A DNA stretch of 64,000 bases from Polynucleobacter sp. TSB-Sco08W16. Lineage in GTDB: Bacteria; Pseudomonadota; Gammaproteobacteria; Burkholderiales; Burkholderiaceae. The notes below the pieces were generated by a model. It searched no databases. It was given only the letters and a program-made list of their open reading frames with translations, and was not told where the DNA came from. Location of the stretch: positions 1,302,001 through 1,366,000 of the forward strand of contig NZ_CP061291.1 of the NCBI RefSeq assembly GCF_018687455.1. Direction: 5' to 3'. A program made the translations under genes and the position numbers. This document shows, one piece after another, positions 8,245 through 20,125 of this stretch (its first letter is position 1; every line of letters starts with the position of its first letter).

Positions 8245-9504
8245 ATGACTATTAGCGTCAATACCATGCGTGCCATTGATCATTGGGTTGGAGTACCCTT
8301 GTGTGCAATTGCTAGTCCAATAGTTGCTCTAATTGATGGTATTAAAAATATTTTTAGTCGCGGCCCAGATCAGCCCAAGAAACTCCTCTTTATCGAACTA
8401 TCAGAAATGGGTAGCGCTATCTTGGTTGACCCAGCAATGCGTAATGCCCAAGCTCGCGGCGCTGAATTATTCTTTTTAATCTTTAAAAGCAATCGCGCCA
8501 GCCTCACCCTTCTCAACACCGTCAAACCGGAAAATATTTTCACAATTGACTCTTCTAGCTTGGGTGGCTTAATTAAAGACACTCTCCGTTTTTTAGTTTT
8601 GGCACGTACTCATCGCATTGATACCGTCATTGATTTAGAGCTCTTCTCGCGGTTTACTGCCCTATTGACAGGTCTTTGTGGTGCTCGTCGTCGCGTCGGC
8701 TATCACATCTTTCATGGTGAAGGCTTGTGGCGTGGCTTCATGCTCACACGCAAGGTTCATTACAACCCACATATTCACATTACCAAAAACTTTCTCTCCT
8801 TAATTCATGCCGCATTTGCAAAAGAGATTGAAGTGCCATTTAGCAAAATTCATATCTCAGATTCTGAAGTCAAGCTAGAGCAAGCGATCATCAACCCTGA
8901 TGTCTTGAAAAAAGTATTGGCCCGCATTGAAAAGAAAGCATCTGAAGCTGGCATCCCATTCACTTATGGAAAAGATCGTCTGATTCTGATTAATCCAAAT
9001 GCGAGTGATCTTTTACCTCAACGTCGCTGGGCTCAGCAACGATTTTCTGAACTCATTCAAGCGGTAAATCAACGCTACCCCAATGATTTAATTTTGATCA
9101 CCGGCTCACCTGCAGAATTTGTCTATGTCGACAAGGTGCGCTCCGTTGCTAACGTGAAGAATGCGTTGAACTTTGCTGGACAGGTAAGTTTTGCTGAGTT
9201 GCCCCCGTTGTATACCCTGTCTGATGTCATGGTGACCAATGATTCTGGTCCTGGACACTTCTCTGCCGTGACGCCACTGCGAACTGTGGTTCTTTTTGGT
9301 CCTGAAACACCTGCACTCTATGGCTCTGTAGGCAACTCAATTGCTATCACCGCTAATCTTGCTTGCTCTCCTTGCGTGAGTGCGGCTAATCATCGCAAAA
9401 CACCATGTCACGACAACGTTTGCATGCAAGCGATCAGCGTTACCCAGGTGCTGGACAAAGTCACAGTCCAATTGCAAGAAGCTGACAAGGCAAAAGGTCG
9501 TTAA
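8245..9504 (+). CDS. Glycosyltransferase family 9 (heptosyltransferase-like)
   Basis: This 419-residue cytoplasmic or peripheral membrane enzyme belongs to the ADP-heptose:LPS heptosyltransferase family, GT-B fold. An N-terminal hydrophobic patch (GVPLCAIASPIVALIDGI) may anchor it. The C-terminal nucleotide-sugar site reads TNDSGPGHFSAVTPLRTVV then LFGPETPALYG, the classic GT9 signature. A Cys-rich C-terminal segment follows (ACSPC, PCHDNVC), as in many heptosyltransferases. The donor sugar cannot be told; it is longer than RfaC or RfaF (about 320-350). Its position between a UPF0104 protein and a PAP2 phosphatase suggests a side-branch glycan rather than core heptose addition (inference). 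Confidence 0.88.
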   Translation: MTISVNTMRAIDHWVGVPLCAIASPIVALIDGIKNIFSRGPDQPKKLLFIELSEMGSAILVDPAMRNAQARGAELFFLIFKSNRASLTLLNTVKPENIFTIDSSSLGGLIKDTLRFLVLARTHRIDTVIDLELFSRFTALLTGLCGARRRVGYHIFHGEGLWRGFMLTRKVHYNPHIHITKNFLSLIHAAFAKEIEVPFSKIHISDSEVKLEQAIINPDVLKKVLARIEKKASEAGIPFTYGKDRLILINPNASDLLPQRRWAQQRFSELIQAVNQRYPNDLILITGSPAEFVYVDKVRSVANVKNALNFAGQVSFAELPPLYTLSDVMVTNDSGPGHFSAVTPLRTVVLFGPETPALYGSVGNSIAITANLACSPCVSAANHRKTPCHDNVCMQAISVTQVLDKVTVQLQEADKAKGR

Positions 9505-9509
9505 GCTGG

Positions 9510-10301
9510 ATGAGTAAGCAAGCGATTCCAAATTACATCTGGTTTTTACCGTTACTTCCTATTGCGCTGGCTTTTGCCATTTACTTTAGTGAACTCCAGA
9601 TCTCTAGCTTTAGATTTATCAACGACTTCACGCAATTATTGCCAGATACCCTTTGGGCATGGCTTACCTTCCTCGGAAATGGTTGGGGCATATTTGCTCT
9701 TGCATTTCCACTAATTCTCTTAGCGCCACGTTTGTTGACTGCAGGCATCTTCGGCGGGGTAATTTCCGGCTTAAGCAGCTCGACCCTCAAAAATATATTT
9801 GATTTACCAAGACCAGCTGGGCTCTTGGAGGACGGGAGCTTTCATCGCATTGGTGAGCCCCTGCTTTTCAAGGCATTTCCTTCAGGTCATACCTTAACGG
9901 CCTTTGCAATTGCGAGCGCGTTGTACTTTGCCACCCCCAGAGATAAGCGCAGTCATTTGATAATCCTATTTGGCATTGCGTCGCTTGTAGGGCTATCCCG
10001 GATTGCAGTTGGAGCGCATTGGCCAACTGATGTCCTCGCTGGTTCTGGAGTTGGCATGTGGTGTGGCATGCTTGGAGCCCTTTTAGCGCTGCGCGTTCCC
10101 CAATCACAACTCATCCCTCGTGCCATTTGGTCTCGCTTAATTGCCCTCAGCGGTATTGTTGCCATTTACGTGCACATCACTCAAATCATGGATCTGGAAT
10201 TAAACCTTCCACTGCAGTACGTATCCATTGCAATTATTGCAATCACTCTGATATTTTTTATCAGAGCGCAATTTACTCCATCATCTGGAAACTTAGGCTA
10301 A
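9510..10301 (+). CDS. PAP2-family membrane phosphatase
   Basis: This 263-residue inner-membrane phosphatase has about six helices. The three active-site motifs are complete: K94-x6-R101-P102 (KNIFDLPRP), PSGH at 124-127 and SR-x5-H170-x3-D174 (SRIAVGAHWPTD). Such enzymes dephosphorylate undecaprenyl diphosphate, phosphatidic acid or lipid A. Next to GT39, UPF0104 and GT9 genes, recycling of a polyprenyl carrier or lipid A dephosphorylation is plausible (inference). The ATG is 5 bases after the GT9 stop, which suggests coupling. The gene ends 6 bases before rlmJ. Confidence 0.9.
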   Translation: MSKQAIPNYIWFLPLLPIALAFAIYFSELQISSFRFINDFTQLLPDTLWAWLTFLGNGWGIFALAFPLILLAPRLLTAGIFGGVISGLSSSTLKNIFDLPRPAGLLEDGSFHRIGEPLLFKAFPSGHTLTAFAIASALYFATPRDKRSHLIILFGIASLVGLSRIAVGAHWPTDVLAGSGVGMWCGMLGALLALRVPQSQLIPRAIWSRLIALSGIVAIYVHITQIMDLELNLPLQYVSIAIIAITLIFFIRAQFTPSSGNLG

Positions 10302-10307
10302 AGCTCT

Positions 10308-11183
10308 ATGTTTAGCTATCGACACGCCTTTCATGCTGGCAGCCATGCTGACATCCTCAAACATCTCACACTGATTCATCTGCTTGAGTATTTACAGGAA
10401 AAGCCTGGTGCCCTCACAATGGTTGATACCCATGCTGGCGCTGGTATTTACAGTCTGGAAGATGGGTTTGCAGCGGTTAGTAAAGAAGCTGAGAGCGGAA
10501 TATTTCGCTTGCTCAAGTTTAAAGAGGCAGGAAATGCCATTCCTGAGAGTATTCAAAAATACATAGAGTGTGTTGAATCCGTCAACGCTGAAGGCGAGCT
10601 CAATACTTACCCAGGTTCTCCTTTTATTCTGGCGCAACTCTTAAGGCCACAAGACCGACTAAAGTTATTTGAGCTGCACCCCAAGGAAATTGATATTCTT
10701 CGTCACAATATTGGTCAATTGAAGCAGTCTAAGCAAATCGATGTCTATGCTGAAGATAGTTTTAGTAGGCTTAAAGGCCTACTGCCCCCTCCAAGTAGGC
10801 GCGGTTTAGTGCTAATTGACCCTTCTTATGAGGATAAGCAAGACTATCGCTATCTTGAGACTGCAATCGAGGAGGCCCTGCTGCGCTTCGCTACTGGATG
10901 CTATGCAATCTGGTATCCCGTTCTCCCCAGAAGGGAATCAGCAGCGCTGCCTGATCGCATGAAGAAGATTTGCGCTGCGCATAAGCGCTCATGGCTTCAT
11001 ACAGAATTACGCGTTGAGAATGCGCCAGGCGAGAGGCGTCTACAAGCCAGTGGGATGTTTGTGATTAATCCCCCATGGACACTAGAAAAGCACCTTGCTG
11101 ATGCGCTGCCTACCCTAAGTAAAGCATTGGGTATTGGCGGAGGGGCACAATACTTATTAAAGAGTTTTGAAGCTAAAAACTAA
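10308..11183 (+). CDS. rlmJ: 23S rRNA (adenine(2030)-N6)-methyltransferase
   Basis: This 291-residue SAM-dependent methyltransferase methylates A2030 of 23S rRNA. The N-terminus MFSYRHAFHAGSHADILKH is almost diagnostic of RlmJ. VDTHAGAGIY is the SAM-binding loop and LIDPSYE is the catalytic NPPY-type motif (D-P-x-Y form), with AIWYPV after it. The length matches E. coli RlmJ (280). It follows the PAP2 gene closely and may be read from the same transcript. It converges on the SOUL gene, with 13 bases between the stops and no obvious terminator. Confidence 0.95.
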   Translation: MFSYRHAFHAGSHADILKHLTLIHLLEYLQEKPGALTMVDTHAGAGIYSLEDGFAAVSKEAESGIFRLLKFKEAGNAIPESIQKYIECVESVNAEGELNTYPGSPFILAQLLRPQDRLKLFELHPKEIDILRHNIGQLKQSKQIDVYAEDSFSRLKGLLPPPSRRGLVLIDPSYEDKQDYRYLETAIEEALLRFATGCYAIWYPVLPRRESAALPDRMKKICAAHKRSWLHTELRVENAPGERRLQASGMFVINPPWTLEKHLADALPTLSKALGIGGGAQYLLKSFEAKN

Positions 11184-11196
11184 GTCTTAAACTGAT

Positions 11197-11831
11197 TTAG
11201 TCGCGCACATCAATCATGATCTCGTTACGGCGCATGAATGGTAGCGTCCAAGGTGGGTTATAGCGAGCAAACTTAGGCGTACCGGCTACCTGTAAATTTT
11301 TAGTCTTCATCCACCCTTCCAGCTCCACTGTTTTCTCGGCAACTTTTTGGCTGTTATAGAAACCAGAAAAAGTAATGACCGCTCTTCTGACTGCAGGGAT
11401 TTGCCTTAGCTGCACTTTTGCATTCAGAGGCTTCGGTAGAGTTTCCATGGAATATTCAGAGGGCATAACAAAAGAGACGGTCCACTGACCAGCATTACCT
11501 TCAATATTGACTGGGGCAGTCATCGCGATCTTGGCGCTTTTAGGAGGCTGCTCCTCAACCGCAACCGGTGAGGTCATCGCTATTTTTTCACTAACTTGGT
11601 TTTGACCAAAAATATAGGCTGCAATCAGTCGAAAACCTTGGCTTGATGCCTCATCTAAATCACCCTCAACTTGAACCTCAGCCAAGATCATTGGCGCATA
11701 AGATCGAAGCTCAAATGGAGCTGATTTTTCAAGAACAGAGTATTTTGGCTCTTCGGTTGCCATTGCTGCTCCCGTGAATGTAAGCACTATAAAAAAGAGA
11801 CCTTGAGAAACCAATACTCTCAAAGAAATAT

Positions 11832-11838
<7 letters not shown>
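11197..11838 (-). CDS. SOUL-family haem-binding protein, exported
   Basis: This 213-residue protein has an N-terminal signal-like segment (VLVSQGLFFIVLTFTGAAMA) and a SOUL domain: ELRSYAPMILAEV, then IAMTSPV and IAMTAPV repeats with the Pro-rich loop, and FVMPSEYSMETLPKP. SOUL domains bind haem in some homologues; the cellular role of the bacterial forms is unclear. The export signal implies a periplasmic location. The start overlaps the end of the LD-carboxypeptidase gene by 7 bases, so the two are co-transcribed. Confidence 0.87.
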
Positions 11839-13231
<1,393 letters not shown>

Positions 13232-13696
13232 TTAAGAATGATGAACATCAGCCCAACAATTTGGGGTTTCATACAGTCGAACCGCAGATAACTCAAGACG
13301 GCCACCGAATGCTTTGCTAAAAACTGGTTGCAGTATTGCGAATGCAGCATTCGCTAAATTTTCAACCGTAGGCACATGCTCCATGATCACCGTCTTGTGA
13401 TTCGGCAAACTGGCCAAGAAAGCAACGAGACCTTCATCTTCTCTGGCCACCAAAAAGGCATGATCCCATTGCTCAACTACGTATTGATTTGTGAGGCGCT
13501 TAATATCGCCAAAATCCAAGACCATGCCATCATCCGCTTTACCGGGGTGATCGGCAACCTCACCAGTTAAGGTAACTTCAATAGCATAGCGATGGCCATG
13601 CAAGTGCCTACATTGCCCATCATGATTAGGGATGCGATGACCGGAGTCAAATTCAAGACGGCGGGTTATAGAGATAGCAGGTTGTTTACTAGTCAT
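13232..13696 (-). CDS. queD: 6-carboxy-5,6,7,8-tetrahydropterin synthase
   Basis: This 154-residue enzyme makes the queuosine precursor CPH4 from dihydroneopterin triphosphate. Zinc ligands are in FDSGHRIPNH and HLHGHRY, with the catalytic Cys in GQCRHLHGH; DFGDIK and the late Glu of VRLYETPNCWADV match QueD. Its product is the substrate of QueE, encoded just upstream on the same strand (38 bases away). queC and queF are not in the window. Confidence 0.95.
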   Translation of the reverse strand: MTSKQPAISITRRLEFDSGHRIPNHDGQCRHLHGHRYAIEVTLTGEVADHPGKADDGMVLDFGDIKRLTNQYVVEQWDHAFLVAREDEGLVAFLASLPNHKTVIMEHVPTVENLANAAFAILQPVFSKAFGGRLELSAVRLYETPNCWADVHHS

Positions 13697-13734
13697 TCAA
13701 TTCTTTAAAGTAATGAGTATTTGCTGATGCTTAT

Positions 13735-14388
13735 TTATCGGATACCAATCAGTTTATGCGATTGAATACTCAATCTCCACAATGGTCTTTTTTGACATAA
13801 GCCTACGGCTAATTCGGTATTGCTTTTGAGGTTTGGTCCATCCATGGGCTGCAAGAATCGATTCCGGTAATCCATCTTCTCAAAGCGGGCCATTAAATTT
13901 TCTAGAGAATCATGGCCTACTTGAGGGATTACTAATTTCAACTCATTCGCTTGCAGTACGATCAGATCAGAGCCTACCTTTGGGCTCACACAAATCCAAT
14001 CAACCCCCTTTGGAACCTTGATAGTGCCATTCGTTTCAATAGCCACCTCAAATCCTTTTTGATGAAGCGCTGCAATCAGTTCTTCATCCAACTGCAAAAG
14101 GGGTTCTCCACCAGTAAAGACAACATATCTTTGTTGAGGCCCTGCCAAGGTACTTATCCATGCGAATTCAATAGCATCCGCCAAGTCTTTAGCAATCTGA
14201 AACTTTCCGCCGCCGATACCGTCGCTACCAACAAAATCTGTATCGCAAAATTGGCATACAGCAGTTGCGCGATCCTCTTCACGACCACTCCATAAATTGC
14301 AGCCAGTAAAACGGCAAAATACTGCCGCACGTCCGGCGTGAGCACCTTCACCTTGTAAGGTTGGAAATAGTTCTTTAACGGTATACAT
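13735..14388 (-). CDS. queE: 7-carboxy-7-deazaguanine synthase (radical SAM)
   Basis: This 217-residue radical-SAM enzyme converts CPH4 to 7-carboxy-7-deazaguanine in queuosine synthesis. The N-terminus YTVKELFPTLQGEGAHAGR is characteristic. The cluster-binding Cys are in CRFTGCNLWSG and CQFCDTDF; the long spacer before CxxC is usual for a proteobacterial QueE subgroup. FTGGEPLLQLD and AIETNGT follow. It is upstream of queD in the same direction. A 28-base gap separates it from the preceding lipoprotein gene. Confidence 0.95.
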   Translation of the reverse strand: MYTVKELFPTLQGEGAHAGRAAVFCRFTGCNLWSGREEDRATAVCQFCDTDFVGSDGIGGGKFQIAKDLADAIEFAWISTLAGPQQRYVVFTGGEPLLQLDEELIAALHQKGFEVAIETNGTIKVPKGVDWICVSPKVGSDLIVLQANELKLVIPQVGHDSLENLMARFEKMDYRNRFLQPMDGPNLKSNTELAVGLCQKRPLWRLSIQSHKLIGIR

Positions 14389-14416
14389 AGGAATACGCTT
14401 ATTTTATGCGCTTTAC

Positions 14417-15124
14417 TCACTTCCAGGAGACTAACTCCCATTGCATATAGTCTTCCCAGTAGGCATTAGCCCATGCAACCCCAAGCGTAATGTAGCGACC
14501 ACTCCCCCTGCGGATTACCCAACGCCCCACTTCCGGGGAAAACCAGACGTCTTCATCTCGGATATTTTGAACCCGAAAGAGGTCATTACTTTGGAAATAG
14601 GGGGCTTCATTGTGAAAATAGAAAACCAGAAAATTACCCGCAGGACTCTGAATTTGCTCCCAAGCAAGTGAATTCATGCTCAAGCCCCAGTAATAACTTC
14701 CATCTGGATATCCGGGTACTTGATATTGGGTTTTATAAAACTGATTCATGCCAGGCTGTAGTTGTATCGGCCAAAGCGGAATCGCTGGTTGAAATATTTG
14801 CGGAGTGCTCCAATGGGGGTCTTGCACAACAAATCCCCATGGCGACTGAATTTCATCTGGAAGAGGGCCTGCTTTCAATCCAGATCTAGCAATGCGAATC
14901 TCCCTGCCAACCGAAACCACTTGTTCGGTTACGGTATCAACAATCTCTTGGTTAAAAACATTGCGGATTTGATAAACCCACTCCTGCCCCACCTTAGGCG
15001 CGCGAACTATTGGCGTTAGTACAGGCTGGGCAACGGTCATACCCTGAGGAAATGGCTGCGAAGAAATACAGCCCACTAATAAAACTGGCAAGACCAGCAA
15101 AACTAATCTACGCAACTGTTTCAC
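14417..15124 (-). CDS. Uncharacterised lipoprotein, paralogue A of a tandem pair
   Basis: I do not recognise a named family. Starting at the GTG at 15124, whose codon overlaps the TGA of the upstream gene, the protein is 235 residues. It has a clean Sec lipoprotein signal, KQLRRLVLLVLPVLLVGC, with lipobox LVGC. An in-frame ATG at 15145 would add seven residues. The mature part is Trp/Pro/Tyr-rich and predicted all-beta. It shares with its upstream neighbour the blocks VGQEW, EIQSPWGFV, WE.I..PAG.F and VWF.P..GRWV. The pair clearly arose by duplication. An outer-membrane or periplasmic surface role is inferred from the lipobox only. Confidence 0.78.
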   Translation of the reverse strand: MKQLRRLVLLVLPVLLVGCISSQPFPQGMTVAQPVLTPIVRAPKVGQEWVYQIRNVFNQEIVDTVTEQVVSVGREIRIARSGLKAGPLPDEIQSPWGFVVQDPHWSTPQIFQPAIPLWPIQLQPGMNQFYKTQYQVPGYPDGSYYWGLSMNSLAWEQIQSPAGNFLVFYFHNEAPYFQSNDLFRVQNIRDEDVWFSPEVGRWVIRRGSGRYITLGVAWANAYWEDYMQWELVSWK

Positions 15125-15819
15125 TTGTATGAGGTGAGTTGCCATTGATAGCTGCCCTCGTTAATCACGGCGCCTATTTGACCTTGTATTTGATAGGAGC
15201 CTGATGCCTCTCGTGCGACCCATCTTCCGATCTGAGGTGCAAACCAAACAGTTTCCTTGCGAATGCAATTCACTTTATTATCGTCATCACTTTCATAATT
15301 AATTAAGCTTTGATAACGCAAGGTCAAGAATGTACCTGCTGGAACGGTAATTCGCTCCCATCCATGGGCACTCATATATTCCTGCCAGCCTAATTTGTTA
15401 TCGGAATAACCGCCTATGCTGTATTTGGTATTGAATTGCTTGCTCCAGGAGCCGGAAAGCTCCAGTGGCCACAATGGCAGCGCTGGGTTAAAGCTCAGTA
15501 ATCTGGGCCACTGAGGATCAGTGCTAACGAAGCCCCAAGGAGACTGAATTTCGTTAGGAAGCATATTCCCATCTTCTGAGCGCTCAATGTTAATGCTTGA
15601 GCCCACACTAGCAACTCTTTCGGTAATAATGCCAAGAGTCTTCCCATTGAAAACATCCTTCTTGACATAGTTCCACTCCTGCCCAACTTCAGGGGTACGA
15701 ACTGTTGGCAATGGATTTGGCTGGGAGATGGGAGTACCGTGCTCATATCCCAGTGGAACTCCACAAGCTACCGGCGCTAATACTGCTGATGCGATAAAAG
15801 TTCGACGAGATAAATTCAT
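15121..15819 (-). CDS. Uncharacterised lipoprotein-like protein, paralogue B, Tat-type signal
   Basis: This 232-residue protein of unknown family is the tandem paralogue of the following gene. The N-terminus MNLSRRTFIASAVLAPVAC contains a twin-arginine pattern (SRRTF) and a Cys at 19. The lipobox PVAC is imperfect because position -3 is Pro. The mature domain repeats the family blocks VGQEW, EIQSPWGFV, PAGTF and VWFAPQIGRWV. If Tat export is real, this copy is folded before export while its sister goes through Sec, an uncommon split for close paralogues. It overlaps its sister by 4 bases and follows the DUF455 gene by 26. Confidence 0.78.
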   Translation of the reverse strand: MNLSRRTFIASAVLAPVACGVPLGYEHGTPISQPNPLPTVRTPEVGQEWNYVKKDVFNGKTLGIITERVASVGSSINIERSEDGNMLPNEIQSPWGFVSTDPQWPRLLSFNPALPLWPLELSGSWSKQFNTKYSIGGYSDNKLGWQEYMSAHGWERITVPAGTFLTLRYQSLINYESDDDNKVNCIRKETVWFAPQIGRWVAREASGSYQIQGQIGAVINEGSYQWQLTSYK

Positions 15820-15845
15820 ACGCCCTCCTAATGGTGATGGATTAA

Positions 15846-16643
15846 CTATACGCCAAGCAAGCCAAGCTCTTCATCACTAAAACCGGCTTGTTTACGAGCC
15901 TCCATATTGAAAGGCCCCCTTAATTTTGGTGCACAGTATTTTTTAGCCAAATCTCTATAGGCCGAAATTGGCGAGAGATTTTCTTTAGCGCACAAGAAAT
16001 TGAACCAGTGATTACCAATACCGACATGTCCAATCTCATCTCGAAGAATAATTTCTAATATTTCTACGGCGCCCAATTCTTTAATTTGCTTAAAACGATC
16101 TCGAATCATCGGAACAGCATCCAAGCCTCTGGCTTCCATTGTTCTGGGCACTAAGGCCATTCTGGCAATGACTGCATCTTTGGTGCGCTCTACCATCTCC
16201 CACAAACTATTGTGAGCAGGAAAATCCCCGTAAGTAAATCCAAATGATTGGATATAGCGATTCACTAGTGTGAAATGGTATGCCTCTTCTTTAGCAACCT
16301 TCAGCCAATCTTCATAATATTTCTGAGGCATATTAGGAAAACGCCAGATAGCATCTAAAGCCAAGTTGATGGCGTTATATTCAATGTGTGCAAGTGAGTG
16401 CAGAAGAGATGCCCTGCCTTCAACGGTATCCATTCTTCTTTTGGGAACTTCCAAAGGTGGAATTAACTCGGGCTTTTGCGGGCGCCCTGGCAGTTGAAGG
16501 CCCTGCTCATTCAATATGTCTGCAGTTTTGAGCGTGATGCGTTGCTGTTGATAGTCATCGAATAGTTCAAATACTCGACTTACTTTCATTTGCGCATCTG
16601 CAAGAGCCAATATAGCAAGGGCGGATTGGCGTAACTCGGTCAT
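15846..16643 (-). CDS. DUF455 ferritin-like protein
   Basis: This protein has 265 residues from the ATG at 16643 (MTELRQSALAIL). The frame runs open to 16673, but that would overlap guaA. It is a four-helix ferritin-like fold with probable di-iron ligands: HIEYNAINLA, KEEAYHF and RDEIGHVGIGNHW supply the E, ExxH and second ExxH positions. The C-terminus APKLRGPFNMEARKQAGFS is a DUF455 hallmark. The family resembles MiaE-type tRNA hydroxylases in fold; the substrate is unknown. It is downstream of guaA with a 20-base gap. Confidence 0.87.
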   Translation of the reverse strand: MTELRQSALAILALADAQMKVSRVFELFDDYQQQRITLKTADILNEQGLQLPGRPQKPELIPPLEVPKRRMDTVEGRASLLHSLAHIEYNAINLALDAIWRFPNMPQKYYEDWLKVAKEEAYHFTLVNRYIQSFGFTYGDFPAHNSLWEMVERTKDAVIARMALVPRTMEARGLDAVPMIRDRFKQIKELGAVEILEIILRDEIGHVGIGNHWFNFLCAKENLSPISAYRDLAKKYCAPKLRGPFNMEARKQAGFSDEELGLLGV

Positions 16644-16663
16644 TGAAAAAAGAGTGGGGGGGG

Positions 16664-18271
16664 TTATTCCCACTCAATTGTTGCAGGCGGTTTGCCACTG
16701 ATATCGTAGACCACACGATTAATCCCGCGCACTTCATTGATGATGCGATTCGAAACCTTACCAAGCAACTCATGTGGCAAATGTGCCCAATGTGCTGTCA
16801 TAAAATCTTGTGTCTGCACTGCTCTAAGAGCAACAACATACTCATACGTTCTACCATCACCCATCACGCCAACAGATTTCACTGGCAAGAACACGGCGAA
16901 TGCTTGGCTGGTGAGGTCATACCAAGATTTTTGGCTAGCCTCATCAATCGTATTACGTAATTCTTCAATGAAGATGGCATCTGCTCGCTGTAATAGACTG
17001 GCAAATTCTGCTTTTACTTCACCCAAGATGCGAACACCCAATCCTGGACCTGGGAATGGATGGCGATACACCATCTCACGCGGCAAGCCTAATGCAACAC
17101 CAAGCTCACGCACTTCATCTTTGAATAATTCACGTAGCGGCTCGAGTAACTTGAGGTGCATATCCTCTGGCAGGCCACCAACATTATGGTGACTCTTAAT
17201 GGTATGTGCGCCCTTTTTACCTTTACCAGCAGACTCAATAACATCCGGATAGATAGTTCCCTGAGCAAGCCACTTCGCATTCTGAATCTTGCCAGACTCG
17301 GTTTGGAATATTTCAACGAACTCTTTGCCAATAATTTTGCGCTTGGCTTCTGGATCAGCTACACCAGCCAACTCACCCATAAAGGTTTCTTTGGCATCAA
17401 CCCGAATGACCTTAACACCAAGGTTACGTGCAAACATCTCCATAACCATATCGCCTTCATTCAAGCGAAGTAGGCCATGATCAACAAATACACAAGTAAG
17501 CTGATCACCAATAGCGCGATGAATTAAGGCTGCGGCAACACTTGAGTCAACACCACCTGATAAGCCCAAAATAACTTCTTCATCACCAACTTGCTTGCGA
17601 ATATTGTCGACAGCCTCAGCAATATAGTCGCCCATTACCCAATCTGGTTTGCACTTGCAAATTTCATGCACAAAACGCTCAAGGATTGCAGTTCCTTGAA
17701 TAGTGTGAGTTACTTCAGGATGGAATTGGAAGGCATAGAAGCAACGATCTTCATCAGCCATGCCTGCGATTGGACAAGATTCAGTGGATGCCATCAATTT
17801 AAAAGACGGCGGCATTGTAGTCACAGAATCACCATGACTCATCCACACCTTCAGAATGCCATGACCTTCGCTGGTCGAGAAGTCTTGGATCCCTTTAAGC
17901 AGATTAGTGTGGCCATGCGCGCGCACTTCAGAGTAGCCAAACTCACGAGCCTTACCCAAGGCTTCCGCCGAAGCTACCGAGCCGCCCAATTGAGTTGCCA
18001 TGGTTTGCATGCCATAACAGATACCTAAAACGGGAACCCCTAGTTCAAATACGATTTGTGGCGCACGCGGACTGCCCTCTTCCGTTACTGAACTGGGGCC
18101 TCCAGAAAGAATGATTCCTTTACCGCCCTGCTCTTGAATAAATTTACGGATGAACTCTGGATCGCAATCGTAGGGATGGATCTCTGAATAGACTCGAGCA
18201 TCACGCACACGCCTAGCAATTAGTTGAGTTACTTGTGAACCAAAGTCGAGAATCAGTATTTTGTCGTGCAC
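16664..18271 (-). CDS. guaA: GMP synthase (glutamine-hydrolysing)
   Basis: This protein converts XMP to GMP with glutamine and ATP. The class I amidotransferase domain (about 1-195) has [16 protein letters not shown], the nucleophile Cys in GICYGMQ and the His/Glu pair in FHPEVTH. The ATP-pyrophosphatase P-loop is [11 protein letters not shown], and the C-terminal dimer domain ends [10 protein letters not shown] chose the GTG at 18271 ([10 protein letters not shown], 535 residues). A TTG at 18292 would add seven residues and overlap the guaB stop. It lies directly behind guaB, the usual guaBA operon of guanine nucleotide synthesis. Confidence 0.96.
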   Translation of the reverse strand: MHDKILILDFGSQVTQLIARRVRDARVYSEIHPYDCDPEFIRKFIQEQGGKGIILSGGPSSVTEEGSPRAPQIVFELGVPVLGICYGMQTMATQLGGSVASAEALGKAREFGYSEVRAHGHTNLLKGIQDFSTSEGHGILKVWMSHGDSVTTMPPSFKLMASTESCPIAGMADEDRCFYAFQFHPEVTHTIQGTAILERFVHEICKCKPDWVMGDYIAEAVDNIRKQVGDEEVILGLSGGVDSSVAAALIHRAIGDQLTCVFVDHGLLRLNEGDMVMEMFARNLGVKVIRVDAKETFMGELAGVADPEAKRKIIGKEFVEIFQTESGKIQNAKWLAQGTIYPDVIESAGKGKKGAHTIKSHHNVGGLPEDMHLKLLEPLRELFKDEVRELGVALGLPREMVYRHPFPGPGLGVRILGEVKAEFASLLQRADAIFIEELRNTIDEASQKSWYDLTSQAFAVFLPVKSVGVMGDGRTYEYVVALRAVQTQDFMTAHWAHLPHELLGKVSNRIINEVRGINRVVYDISGKPPATIEWE

Positions 18272-18284
18272 GTCAGAAACAGTC

Positions 18285-19757
<1,473 letters not shown>

Positions 19758-19774
19758 CTAGTCGCAAAAACAGA

Positions 19775-20125
19775 TTATAGCCTCCTAGCCTTCCTTTTGG
19801 CTGCGGCAGCCTGGAATTTGGCGTCCTGGTTCTGGTTTGCCTTTTTGCGTCTGACGGCTTTAGGGTCGATCAACAGCGGAGAATAGAGCTCTAAACGATC
19901 TCCGGCATAGATCGGGCTATCCCAATCCTTGCGTTTACCAAAGACACCAAAGCACCCCTTTCTAGCCAAAGCAGGATCTGTCGGGCTATCTGCTATTCCT
20001 GCCTTAGCAAGGGCCAAACCTACTGTCGGGGACTCATTGTGATCAACCAACAACTGAAATGGGGTCAGTATTGGGTCACCCTCCCTAGCATCGCAAATCC
20101 AGATATCAAGCATTTGCTTACCCAT
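19775..20125 (-). CDS. rnfH: RnfH family protein (UPF0125/RatB-like)
   Basis: This is a 116-residue protein from the ATG at 20125; another ATG at 20113 is possible. It has a ubiquitin-like beta-grasp fold: LDIWICDAREGDPILTPFQL, then FGKRKDWDSPIYAGDRLELY and SPLLIDPKAVRRKKA with a basic tail, matching the RnfH family. It overlaps the end of ratA by 8 bases. The ratA-rnfH pair beside smpB is conserved across proteobacteria. The function is poorly defined, and the name comes from linkage to rnf genes in Rhodobacter. Confidence 0.9.
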   Translation of the reverse strand: MGKQMLDIWICDAREGDPILTPFQLLVDHNESPTVGLALAKAGIADSPTDPALARKGCFGVFGKRKDWDSPIYAGDRLELYSPLLIDPKAVRRKKANQNQDAKFQAAAAKRKARRL

